DNA from: Diphasiastrum complanatum | Taxonomy: Eukaryota > Streptophyta > Lycopodiopsida > Lycopodiales > Lycopodiaceae | DNA length: 64,000 nt | NCBI GenBank assembly: GCA_029204225.1 | Contig: CM055097.1 | Location: 60,431,467-60,495,466, forward strand | Reading direction: 5' to 3' | Notes under the pieces: generated by a model | The model's database searches: none | Told to the model about the DNA's origin: nothing | What the model saw: only the letters and a program-made list of their open reading frames with translations | Position numbers and translations under genes: made by a program | Part shown: positions 14,001 to 26,900 of the stretch, piece after piece | Layout of the letters: every line of letters begins with the position of its first letter | Position numbering within the stretch: the first letter of the stretch is position 1

Positions 14001-17000
14001 CGCTCAGACTTAGACATACGGTAAGGAGGCCGGGAGGGAGGAGCAGAACCAGGACGCAAATCAATATGGTGGTTCACATCACGTAATGGTGGTAGCGTCG
14101 TAGGTTCTGAAAAGACAAATGCATACTGATGTAATAAGTCAGAGATCACCTGAGGAACAGCTGCTGGAGGAGAGGTAGTCACTGGAGAATCTGCTGCAGC
14201 ACGCTGAACACGTAATAAAGCTGCACAATGAGCCTTAGGTAGGCTGCGGATAAACTACTTCCCGCTGATCAGCTGGAAATCTGCCTGAGAATCAATACCA
14301 GCAAGTGAGTGGGTCACTGCATCATGAACAAATGTCAATGTCTTCTGAGCCAGGTCCAAAGTAATCGCTCCCAATGAAGCAAACCAATCAGCACCAAGGA
14401 TAAGGTCATAGCGCTCCAGAGGAATGATATAAAGATTTCAGGCTCATCAGATATATGAATGTAGATATCGGACTCATCTGGGGTAGTGCCCTCATGGTAG
14501 AAAACTGCAGTAGAAGTAGGCAGGGGCTGGCGGCAATCACGGGCAATGTGGTCAGGACTCTTACAACGAAAGCAAAGATGCTTCTGCTGAATGTCAGCGA
14601 ACTCTGCAGACGTGTAACGTCGGACAAAAGCAGGACGAGGAGGCGGAGGGCGAGGAGCGGGAGAAGTAAGAGAAGAGGTCGGGACGACAGTGGATGGGGC
14701 AAATGGGGCCGGAGATGGTAGAGGTGAAAGAGATGGACGGGGTCGGGAAAAGCGAAAGGGAGCAGGATCAGGGTACTTATGCTGTAAAGTACTAGCAAGG
14801 GACATGGCCTCAACAAGTGTGGGTGGATGGAAAGAAGAGACATCGTATTGTAGAGCACCACGAAGTCCAGCAATGTAGCAAGAAATAAGCTCGGTGGGCT
14901 GAAGATCTGTAAAGAGGTAGGAAAGGTCCATAAACTGATCTGTACAGGAAGAAAGATCACCAGTCTGAGTAAGACTACGGAATATATCACGCTGGCGGCT
15001 CAACCATTGAGGGTCAATCATAGCATGACGAAGATCACGACGAAAGGTAGGCCATAACTGGAGACCGTCCCGATCAGGGTCAAGTTGGTAGACCCGCCAC
15101 CAAGTGGCAGCACGTCCATCTAAATGTAAGGCGGCTAACTGGATCTTCTGAGGATCAGTCTTAGGGTAAATCTGAAAATAAGTATCAAGCTTTGCAAACC
15201 AATTCTCTAACAAGTTCCCGTCAGAGGAACCAGAATAGGTGGCAAGCTGTACCCGATCACGAAAATCTCGAGCAAAATGTGGCTCAGGAGCTAGATGTCG
15301 TGGAAAATGTGACTCATGAGCTGTAGGACGTGGAAAATCGGGTGGTGGGTTAGGTGGAAAATGAGGCCCACCGCCAAAGGAAGTAGACGAGGATGGAAGT
15401 CCAAATGGAGACCCAAATGATGAATGAACAGGGGCTTTGCCAGGTCCATGTGGCTGTAAGGAATCAATCTGTGACTGCATAGTGGCAAAGCCGGTCTGTA
15501 GAGTGGTAAAACCGGTCATCATTTGGTCGAAACGACTACTGAGGAGAGTAAGAGAGTCACGCATATCAGCAAACTGTTCATCTAAAGGTCTGGAATGACT
15601 CGCAGGTGTAGTGGGTGAGCTAGCCATAAGGAAGAAAAAGTAAGCGAGAAAAGAAATGTGCTAAACAATTGGACGAACTGAAGGAGAGGACATAAGTCGT
15701 CACAACAGGCACACCAATGAAAAGACACAATAGAACTCGCGATGTAAGATGAACGGAAAGGACAACTAAGTAAGAAATACCTCGTAACCGCAACCGGAAG
15801 TGAGCTGAAAAATAGCGGCGATATGTCGAGGTACCGGGCAGCCTCCAAAAAAAAAAGATGCTAAGGGCCCGACAACGTCGAGTAAACGGTGGGTAAAAGT
15901 ATGGGAAACAATAATGGACTATGGGGCTGGAAAGGGAGCAGCCAAGGAAAGGAAGTGATAACAAAAAGGAGGTATGGGCAGCAAGGAAACAAGGCTGAAA
16001 AATCAGAGATCGCCCTTCAAGGGTAAAAAAAAGTTTGCGATAAAGATGGGGAGCAATCCCGATGCGCGATGAAGTTGGGTGGGAGTGGCTTTCTAAGCAT
16101 CTAGGCGTGTTTGTATTGTCCGATGTAAGGTTGCGAACACAGACAGCAGTGTTTGTATTGTCCGGGGTAAGGTTGCGAACACAGACAGCAGTGTTTGTAT
16201 TGTCCGGGGTAAGGTTGCGAACACAGACAACAGTGTAGGAGGGTGAGCTGAAATTGAGGCAGATGTAGGGCGCCAGCTATGGTGGAGTGTGGGCGTCCAA
16301 GAGAGGTAGTAAACGGCAAAAAAAAATTGGATCAAAAAAATGGGTTGGTAGGGCGCTAGGAGTGGCTGATGGAAGGTGGCGAATAGGGGCAGCAAAAAGC
16401 AAAAATTTTCAGCAAAGGAAAGAGCAGTAGGGCGCTGGTCAGCAAGCATGAGGGCGCCCAAAATAGGGGAGGAAAAAGGCTGAAAATGCAGCAGTAGGCA
16501 GCTAGCAAGAGGGCGCTAGAAATGGGCAGCAAGTGGGCCCCTGTCCTCCTCCGATCCGTCGTGAAAATCTGCAAGACAAGTGTGGAGAAATGCTGAAGAT
16601 CCGGCTGAAAAATGGTGAAGATCCAAGCTGAAGATGGGCGCCCTCCTGTGAGAGAAAAATCTGCTCAATGGAGATGCTCAGGAAAGTGCTCTGATATCAA
16701 GTTATGAACGTAGCCACGGCTGATCTAGATTTAGTCCATGAAAGCAAGAAAGCAGGAGAGAGAAAGCTTAAAGAGACTAAAGAAGGAGATCATATCATAA
16801 GCCAAGTAACAAATGACACAGAATCCTACTTATAGCCAAGAGGAAGCCCTAAAAGGAAGCTTCCAGTGGCTAGGGCCAAACTGAGAGGGAAAATAGTGCG
16901 CCCTCCAAGAAGGCCCCACTCTCAGTAATATGACCAAATAACCAATATAGTGAATCATAGGGCCCAAGGCCAATAATATGGTCTAAATGTCAACAATAGG

Positions 17001-17917
17001 GCCCAAGGCCAACCATATAGTCTAAATGTCAAATAATGAATAAAAAAGGGCCCAAAGCCTGCTTATGCATAAAGTAAAGTAAATGTAAATGGACATGGCG
17101 AATGTAATGAGCCGAGTCCATAACTGGGATGAGGGTCAAAGGGACTGGACGAGGATGCACTCCCTCTCCTCGTGCGTGCCAGCCAAGCAGGCAACAACTC
17201 GGGGTGAACCACGTAAGGAGCGGTGCAAAACCGAAGAACACCCTCCGAAATGGTGTTCTCCCCCGCCACAAGACGTGGCCCGTAGGTATCCAAAAGTCGC
17301 TGCCTGACGGGAACGGACATGCTGGCACAGGGGGCAGCATTCAGTGTGCCACCATCTCTTGCGCGTGCGCCGAGTAAGTGGCCTTTAAGGCGAGTGAGGG
17401 TGGCAAGGAACTCGGTCAGGCAATATCGACAGCGCACGATCCTTGCACCGGACTCGTTAGACTTGTCGGGAACCCGCCTGACAATGTCCACCTCGTCCCA
17501 CAGATCGGCAAGGTTGGAATGCACCATCTCTGTAGAAAGGACTAGGGAAAGAAGGCAGAGATCTCTGTGGGTGCGATAGGAGTCGGAAGGCTTGAAAAAA
17601 CCACAATAAAGGCCGAAATAGCAATAGCAGGGGAGGACGCGATCAGTGCAATGCGAAGACAGCCGGGAGGGCACAGACAATAGGGCGATGGGCATACAAC
17701 AGAGAGGGCGCGGACAGCAGGGAGGGCGCGAACAGCAGGGCGACGGGCAGGGAGAGAGATGAAGCGAGGGGGGGGATTAGGTTAAAAAAAAATATAGTAA
17801 TATATCAAATATTAAAAGATATTATATATTAAAAAATAATATATATTTTGGTACCGCGGATCAGTATGGAACCGCGATACCACACTGGATCCGCGGATCC
17901 TGGTACCGCTGGATCTA

Positions 17918-17963
<46 letters not shown>

Positions 17964-20900
17964 TAGGTCCCGCGGTACTGGATACCGCGGATCCCGGTAC
18001 TGCGGGACCGTACTGGTACCGCGGTACCATAATATATTATATTATTTATTATTTAATATTTTTTTTAATTTTTTTTAACCTAAACTACCCGCCCCCCTCG
18101 CATTTCATCAGAAATTTTTTTGCGCCCTCCTCCACCCTGCCATCGCTACTGTTCCCGCCTGCTTGCCTTCGATTTCTTGCGTCACCCTTTGCCCACGCAT
18201 TGCCCTGCCTTGCATTTGACTTGCTTCGCCCTGCCTTCGCCCATTTTCAGTGTCTCTCACACAGTGTACCCTGCTGTTTTTTTTCCAGCGTTTTGTCCCT
18301 AGTTTTCTCCATGGCAATGGTGCAATCCGACCTTTCCGGTCTGTGGAACGAGGTAGACATTGTCAGGCGGGTTGCCGACAAGGCCAACAAGACCGGTCAG
18401 AAGATGTCTCTCGTTGTGCCTTCGGATATCTTCCTCAAGCTTCCTCCTGGCTTCGCCCTCGGCCTTCGATGGTATGGGCTCTGCCATCTCGATCGACTTT
18501 CTTCTCATAGCACCCTAGTCCTTGAACACCCTCTCACAGCACCCTGTCTCTCAAACAGCCTGTCTCTCACAGCCTGTTCTCACAGCCTGTCACCGGCTCT
18601 CGCTTGCTCTCACTGTCTATCACTAGCTCTCTGACAGCCTCTGAAAATGCCGACCACAATGGCATTGTGAGTGCCTATTTATCCCCACAGCCTGATCGGC
18701 CATGTGGATCCCCATCATCCATCCATGTGCCTTTGTACCTGCCCCCATGTGATGCTCCCCCCCTGTGTTGGTCTCCCATTGGGCCCATGGTCTGCTCACC
18801 CACAATGCCCATGTGCCTCTGTACTTGCCCCCATGTGATGCTACCCCCCTGTGTTGGTCTCCCATTGGCCCCTCGGTTTGCTCACTCGTAGTGCCCATGT
18901 GCCACTGCAACAGTCCCCTGCATTATGTATTGTACCCTCTTTTTTTACACCCAGAACCCCCTTTTTTTACTTTTTTTTGTCCTTTTTTGGTAGGTAATAT
19001 GCAAAAAAAAATTATTAAAAATATTTTAAAAAATAAAAAAATCTTAAAAATGGTACCGCCCTGGTACTGCGGATCCCAGGGCGGTACCGTACCAGCGGTA
19101 CCACTGATATGGTACCGGCTGTACCATACCAGCGGTACCACAAGGTACTATGATATATATATATTAGGTCCCGCGGTACTGGGTACCGCAGATCCCGGTA
19201 CCGCGGGACCGTACTGGTACCGCGGTACCATAATATATTAATATAATTAATATTTAATATTTTTTCAAATTTTTTTAAACCTAATCTACCCGCCCCCCTC
19301 GCTTCTTCTCTCCCAATTTTTTTCCAGCCATCGTTGCCCTGCCTTCGCTACTGGTTTTGCTGCCCTGCCTTCCCTGCCTTGCGTCTGATTTGCGTCACCC
19401 TTCGCCCACAGACCGCCCTGCCTTGCAGATTTGCAAGAACCTGCCTTCGCCCTCAACTGGGCCACTTACGGTTGCAGCATCATGTCCGATGGCAAGACTG
19501 ATGTCATGAGGAGGCCGATCCTCAACATACTGGTCTCCAGCTGCATGGGCACACAGTTTTTGAGGGCAGTGGATTGCAGCAGGGGGGAAGAGTCATATCT
19601 GTAGAGTTCATGTTTAATGTCATCAGGTCTTCCATCCTAGCCATAGGCCCACAACATGTCGTCACGGTGGTGACGGACAATGCCACGAATTGCATTCAGA
19701 TGGGTGTACTGCTAGAGGCCGAGTTCCCTCATATTGTTCATACCCCCTGTGCAGCCCACGACATAGACCTTCTGATGGGGGACATTGGAGCACTTCCCTG
19801 GGTTAGAGCCATCGTCCGGGAGGCCCTCTTCCTGGTGACTTTTGTCACCAGAAAGAGGCGTGTTCTTGCCATGTTTCGGGTGTTCAGCCATCTGGACCTC
19901 TGTAAGCCAGCCCCCACACGCTTTGCATTCGACTTGGTGGTCATCGACCGTTTGATCAGGTGCAGAGCCCAGCTTCTACAGATGGTTGCCAGTGATCTTT
20001 GGGGTGCCAGTACGTTTCCGCACACTGAGGATGGGGAGCACTTTTCTTCCACGGTGAGGGGAGACCAGTTCTGGAGGGATGCACAAACATTGTCAGGACT
20101 GCTTCGACCACTCTACATTGTGCTCCGCATGGCTGACAACGAGGGGTCGACACTTGGACTGGTGTATGAGCTCATGGACCGGATTGGACAGTTCCTGCAG
20201 CTGCCCATCTTGCAGCCAGAGAGGTAAGCGGTACAGTGTTGTAATTGACCTTTATCTTTTCAGTACTTGCTAGTTTGTTTTTCTGTCAATGTTAAGTTTT
20301 TTCGTAATACCCTAAACCACATGCCCCTCACCTGCAGGATGGCAAAGCTGAAGTTCATATGGGAGACGCGGTGGAACTACTTCCACAGGAGTATCCACAA
20401 CGTTGCACACAAAATGCATCCCTTTTTCCTCTCTCCGACACAGATCGCAGACAGGGAGCTCGAGGCCGATTGGCTTCAGTACATTCACAGGGTGGGTCCA
20501 CACATAGGTTTGGATCCTATCAGGCTCATGGAGGAGCTCGCTGCATTTCGTTTCGGCATGGGCACATTCGGCCACCCAGCTGCCCAGGATCCAGAGAGGA
20601 GGCAACTAGAGCCATACATAGAGTCCCAGCCAAAGCAGCCGCATGAGGTGCCTACAGTTCCTCCAGCTCCTCAAAGGGTGTATTTGTGTCGCACAGCTCC
20701 TCCAGTGCCACCGATGCCATTTAGGCCTGCAGCCCCTCCATCGCCGTCCACTTCTGCAGCACCAGGTCTCCATGGCAGGCCATCATCTGTGCCCAGGTTG
20801 TCTCTTGCAGCGCCCACATCCACAGTGGCTCCTCCAGTGGCAGCACCCACGTCACATCCTCGCAGTACCCAGGATGTACCAGTACCGGCCACCACAGCGC

Positions 20901-23900
20901 CCCTTTCAGTACATATCGCGACTACTCGCCTCCTGCACAACCAGTTCCTCCACCTACAGCAGCCCCACGGGCACACACTCCACGAGCTCATCCTCCTCGC
21001 TCAGGTGCACAGGGAGTTCCTCTTTTGCTTCCCTATCCCAGCCGGCCTCAGCTTGGGCCTAGCCTAGCCAGCCAGGTGATTTGCATGGGGGTGACGAGGC
21101 ATTGACAGCTCCTCTTGTCCGCAAGAGACCAGGAAGGCCCAAGGGTGCACCGAACAAGAAAGGCAAGGCACAGAAACTGCCAGGGAGGAGAGGACGACCA
21201 CGCAGGGCTCCAGGTACAGGTAGAGGTGCAGTATCACAGCCAGTTGGAGCAGGTGTTGTTGGTTTGGCCTGCTTGGGGGTTGATGCGGAGGCTGATTGGG
21301 AGGATGAGGATGACGAGTCTTCCCCCTCGGATACATAGCCCATGCCAGTTCCAGACAGGCAGAGATATCAGCTGCGAGAGTCAGCTCAGGGCCCTGAGTT
21401 ATCTCCAGAGCATTCGTCTAAGTCAGAGCCAGAGCATTGATTGTGGTGCTGTTGTTTTAGTTTCAGTAGTTTGTCTCTAGCAGACGGTCTACCATTGTAC
21501 TCAGATGATTTTTCACATAATATACAGTGTTTGGCCTACATTATTTGCTGCACATTGTGCGTATGTCGCTCTGTACATGTGATGCTTTATTTTATGTTGA
21601 ATTCTATGTGCGTGTGTGAATCCTATTTTCATTTAATTTCGTTTGAAGTGAATGCTAGCTTCACATATATGCACTCACATCATGAGCACAACAATCACCC
21701 CTACACCCCAAACGACATTTCATAAACACATGTAATACATCTGCATTTAGAAAAATTACAGACATTGCATCTTACATGACCAGGCTCGTGTTGCACAAAA
21801 AACAACTATGTATATATTCAACCGTTGTATCAAGATAACATCACATATACTGTTATTTTTTTAAGCAGCCATCTAGTTATTTGCTGCACCATAAACTGCC
21901 GAAAACTACATAACAACAGTCCGCCACATACGGCTGGACCTTATCTATTCTAAACATCCCTCACTGATCCTCCACCAACTCCTTGCCCTCGTCTGGTGCA
22001 TTGTTTTGTCGCTCTTACTCTGCCTCCCGGTTAGCCCGAGCTGCCTCCTGCGTAGCCCGACGTCTGGCCGCCCTTTCCCTGACCATGATGAGCTGCCGTC
22101 GTGTGAAATTCATTCCGATCTGCTCATCCAGATCCAGCTCGACAGCGGGGATAGGATCCACAGCGGGGGCAGGTGGCTCCGGTTCCGGATTTCTCTGTCG
22201 ACAGCATCTCTCGGATATCTGCCTCTTGCTTCCGATGTCTCTCATTGTGCCTTCGGATGTCTTCCTCAAGCTTCCTCCTGGCTTCGCCCTCGGGCTTCGG
22301 TGGTATGTGCTCTGCCATCTCGATCGACCTTCTCCTCAAAACACCCTGGTCCTTGAACACCCTCTCACAGCACCCTGGCTCTCAAACAGCCTCTCACAGC
22401 CTGTCACCGGCTCTCGCTTGCTCTCTCACTGTCTATCACTAGCTCTCTCACAGCCTCTGAAAATGCCGACCACAATGGCATTGTGAGTGCCTATTTATCC
22501 CCACAGCCTGATCAACCATGTGGATCCCCATCATCCCTCCATGTGCCTCTGTACCTGCCCCCATGTGATGCTCCCCCCTTGTGTTGGTCTCCCATTGGGC
22601 CCATGGTCTGCTCACCCACAATGCCCATGTGCCTCTGTACTTGCCCCCATGTGATGCTACCCCCTTGTGTTGGTCTCCCATTGGCCCCTCGGTCTGCTCA
22701 CTCGCAGTGCCCATGTGCCACTGCAACAGTCCCCTGCATCATGTACTGTACCCTCTTTTTTTACACCCAAAACCCCCTTTTTTTACCTTTTTTTGTCCTT
22801 TTTTGGTAGTTAATATCAAAAAAAAAATTATTAAAAATATTTCAAAAAAATAAAAAAAATATTAAAAATGGTACCGCCCTGGTACCGCGGGGTACTATGA
22901 TATATATATATATATATATATATCTCTAAGGAAGCGGATGGCGGACGCGGATGCGTCCACGTCCGCGTCCGGACGTGTCCGGGTTTTATTTTTTTATTTT
23001 TATTTTTTTTTAAAAGATATTAAAAAAAATGGCATCCGGACCCCGGGACGCGTCCAGACGCCCGGACGCATCTGTTGTTTTTTTTTTTTATAAATAAAAA
23101 AAAAATAAAATTGGACACTTCCGACCCCGCGTCCGGACGCCAGACGCGGACGCGGACGCGGGCAATCCTACATGGACCCTCAGGTCTGATATATATATAT
23201 TATTATAGACATCAGGGTCCGGGCCGGACGCGGGCTTTACGCGTCCGCATCTGGACCCGGACGCGTTCGACCCCCGGACGCATCCATATTTTTTTATATT
23301 TTTGTTTATTTTTTTTGGCTAAATAACTCTAAATTCTTTTTAAAAAAATTAAAAAAAAAAAGCAGACGAATTTTTAAAATTTTTGTTGCCGATTCACTGA
23401 GTTCTGACGAATTGATTCACTGATTTAAGGTTTAGGGTTTGTGCTCATAACATTGTCATGACCTTGTTATGTGGTGGCCTTTTGGCATAATGTCAGAGCT
23501 ATGGATATCTAGACCCGAAACGACCTATGCATCATATCTTGCTGATGCACTGATTAGGATCATTTGGATCAGCTTGACTTTGAGAATAGGATATGTAGAT
23601 CATATATCAGGAGCATCAATCAAGCAATGTGATTGAACCATACATGCACACATTGATATGCATACACTCAGACTTGATTTTGCTTCATTAAAGTCTAGGA
23701 CTCCCAGAGTACTGTTGAGCTTATTGATGTACCATAGAAGGAATTAAACTGAATCAGCTTTGAGTCAGTCCCTCAAAGTTGTGCTTTGGTGTGGTGAGGT
23801 GAAACAGTCCTGGTGAAAGATTTTGGCAGGATCTTACCCTTTTTTGCTATGTTCCTATTATTAAATACCAGCTTTCTATTGATGCATATGAATTCTTGCT

Positions 23901-26900
23901 TGTTAACTTAAATCTGAGGATCTTGACGTAATTGTTCCATCCCCACCCTTCCTGGTATTTGAGTAGTCACTAACTTGTAGGATTCATGATATTTAATAAG
24001 TCATTTTCTTTGGCATAACCTTTGGATGTATTATCTTTACATTTTATGTTAGTGTCACAAATAGTGTATCCCTTGCATTAGTGAAGCTTTGTATCTCAAC
24101 AGCATCCGATCCATTATCTATTTTTGAACCATCGCCATGTTGGAATTGGTTTGCAGGCGGTATTACAAATGTTATTGCATTTAGGTAGATCTGCAAGAGA
24201 TGGTTCAGTTTTGTCTGATCAATACTCATCTCTTCAACCAGCACTTATACCCTTTTTATGCACAATCCTGCCATCAAAACACAAAGAAGGTTAGCAACAT
24301 TCTTTCAAATTTTGTGTTGTTGAGTAAAAAATCCCAAAATCCTTGTATTTTACAAAAAAATCATGTTTGTGTCAATCAATTTATTTTCATCTCATCTGTG
24401 GAATTTGCAGGAACATCCGTTTTTGGGCCATTTGTAAAATTATCACGGGACTGTCAAGAGCTGGCAGTGGATACATGGTGTTATTTCAAAAGCTTTTCCT
24501 CACCATTTTTGAAAGCTGTGATGCAATGTTGTCTATGTACGTTTCCGAGCTTTGATTACTATGTAAGGTTGTAAAGCGGTAGTGTATGGGTTCGTTCTGC
24601 TGACTTGTGCTAAACATGTTATTAATATTGTCCCTTGGTATTAGAGTCAAAGCCAAATTTTGTCAACCATTGGGAAGAGGAGACTATCATTCTCCTGCTA
24701 CATTTGTATATAGTAAAAAACGCAGATCAATAGCTAATCAAATAATAAGCAGCTACCCATTTGTTTCTCATTTTTGTATCAGTTCAGCCTAGTGCCATTT
24801 CCCTGGCATGTAAAGTTCTCGATTGCAGTTATAAGTATCAAAGATCAAAACAGATGGATCGGAAAGTTTTGCATATAATGTTTTGATAGGTACTATTTTT
24901 CTCTCTCTAGTGTTGCATCACTGTCACTAGATGAGAGTCACACTTGGACACTAGGAAAAAACAGGACAATGTACTGATCCTGGACTTGACCACAAGTATG
25001 CAAGTTGTGAAATTGGATGTATTTTGGCCCTATTTTTAGCAATTTCCGTTTGCATGTCTGCCTTGTGCTCATGAATTGTAACTTACTCTTGTGGGCTCTG
25101 TATTTGTTTAATTGAGAAACTGGACCATAACACAGTTAACATATCATCGAGTGGATTTCACTAAAGCGTTCTGCCTTCGAATAGTAGCAAAGTCATTAGT
25201 ACACTTTATGCTTTCAGAGTTGTAAGTACTAGGAGCTCTTTCCCTCTATTACAAGCAATGTGTCGTTCAGAGAGTGGAGAATCAGAAGGCTTCAACTTAC
25301 TTGGATTCACCTTAACCAAGGCATTTTGTATTGTTGATAAAAGAGGAAGTTGATTGCTGTCAAAACGACAAATTTAACATGTATATAATTTTAGCATCCT
25401 TCCTCCGAGCTCCAACATCACAACTTTATTGTTAAGACAGTTCATAGTGGTGTGATCTATTCAATTTCCAGTATTATAACAAGTCTGCATTACTGTTCCT
25501 CTATGTGGACAATTTCCACATGCATGCTAACGTACGTTGTTATACACGATCGTTTGATGGCTCATCCAGTTGATACATAAGCTAGAATTTTACGTAAAAA
25601 CAAGCTGGTTGAAGTACTATAAGTAAGAGAGCATAATCAGCTAGCTCACATTTTAGTAGAGCTAAGTTTAAAAGGAAGAACTAATCGTTCCCTAAATAGA
25701 GTGTCCAAAGAAACCATAAAGAATCTGGGAAGTCAGGGCATGAAGACCTCTAAAGGTTTGAGCTACTTTATAATATAAGAGAAATCTTTGGTTTGTCACC
25801 CTAAAATGGTTTAGGGTCTCCTTAGACCTAAATGGATACTTTACTATAATTTCGTTTAGGTGTCATTTGGTAAAGAGGGTGTACATAGTAGAATCTAGGG
25901 CATTGTGACTTGCACAAATGGAAAGCAAATTGCATGTGCACACATAAAGTAGTTTGGACCTTGACTTATAATATCACTTTGTTGTACTCTTGATGAAAGA
26001 GTTCTTGTTGATCTTGGAGAAGCATTAAAAGAAATGCCAATGCTTAAGGCTGGTCATAAGTGACTGTCCGTTGACAAGTGAGAGGGTGTCTTATTTGAAC
26101 TTGTTTTACGTTATATATTGTTATGGCTTACTCATGCATTTTTCATTCGTTAATCATTTTTTGATATGCTTACTCTTTATGCGGCACCAGAATATGGAGC
26201 CATGTTTTTCAAGTTTTACATGTGATTAGAGGGCATTATGTTTTGTTAGACATACAAGGTTGCTAGTGAATTTCATGGTAATAGTAGACAGAGAAATTGA
26301 TGTGATGGTTATTTGTTGTTAAAAGAGATTTGGCATTATAACCTGTACTTCTAAATTGGAAGTTTAGAAATTGTATTAGGATATGTATCTAGAATGCTTG
26401 TCATGTATGAAGCACATCGTGTGCTGTATGTTTGGAAATCACTTGCAGGTACGGAAGTCAATGTCGACATAGTTGTGCGGATCATTGAAGTTATACATAG
26501 TGCATTTTCTCGAGGATGTATTCAATTGCAACATCATTTAAGCTTCTTATTTACGTTGCTTGTTGGGAGCTCTAGTCAAGGTATGTTTAGTGGAACATGG
26601 CTGTTACTAGCTTAGTTTTTCCATTCAAAAGATATTGTGACATTCCGTTTGAGCACCTATGTTGAAGTCAAATATTATTGAAATGTAATCTAGCAAAACG
26701 TTTTTGAATCGTCTTATTTATGATATCCTTTTTGTAAATGTACTAAGCATTCAAACATGTTTGAATGTTGATTTTGACTTTTCAAAACCTACCCAGTTCA
26801 AACTCATTTGAAATGTCCAAATTTGAAGGGCTCTTATTTTGGAGACTAAGGGGGGGGGGGGAGGGGTCAAAGTTCCCCGAATTGTATTCATGGCCCCATA

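Larger units (their letters stand above)
12199..17125 (-). mobile_element. Ty3/gypsy retrotransposon, defective, nested in hAT copy 1
   Basis: The right (5') LTR is 16700-17125. The left (3') LTR is 12199 to about 12533 and lacks its U3 start. The LTR ends are AGTTATG...CATAACT rather than TG...CA. GGGAT lies on both sides (12194-12198 and 17126-17130), a 5-bp target duplication. A primer-binding site abuts the 5' LTR (16682-16699, minus strand TGATATCAGAGCACTTT). The LTR copies differ by indels and several substitutions, so the insertion is older than the one at 44.6 kb. Gag, RT and RNase H regions remain, but most of integrase is deleted. Confidence 0.85.
10050..17919 (-). mobile_element. 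hAT element copy 1 (GGTACC family), broken by a gypsy insertion
   Basis: The right end at 17919 reads CTGGATCTATG, identical to the terminus of copy 4 (54473), after a block of GGTACC/GGATCC palindromes. The left terminus is missing: homology to copy 4 starts abruptly at about 10050, inside the 84-bp repeats. In order from the left the copy holds two 84-bp repeat units, GTGAGAGGCTGTGAG repeats (10265-10440), a convergent small ORF and a minus-strand transposase remnant. The transposase is split by a Ty3/gypsy element (12199-17125) with GGGAT duplicated on each side. Without that insertion it would be about 2.9 kb. Confidence 0.75.
19163..22899 (+). mobile_element. hAT copy 3 (GGTACC family), 3.7 kb
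   Basis: It starts TTAGGTCCCGCGGTACTGGG after a (TA)n run and ends GGGGTACTATG before another. Left to right it holds GGTACC palindromes, a short leader, transposase DUF659 without the BED exon, a Pro-rich and AT-hook C-terminal part, convergent ORF2 (minus strand), CACAGCCTCTCACAG repeats, two ~82-base repeats and terminal palindromes. It best shows the gene order of the family's right half. Confidence 0.75.

Noticed and set aside
16107-16232. Possible CRISPR array (regular repeats)
   Set aside because: The three 42-bp units are contiguous without unique spacers, and the genome is a plant's.
17835-18040. Hairpin-forming palindromes as a possible terminator or origin
   Set aside because: The same block recurs at every end of the GGTACC hAT family, so transposon termini explain it.
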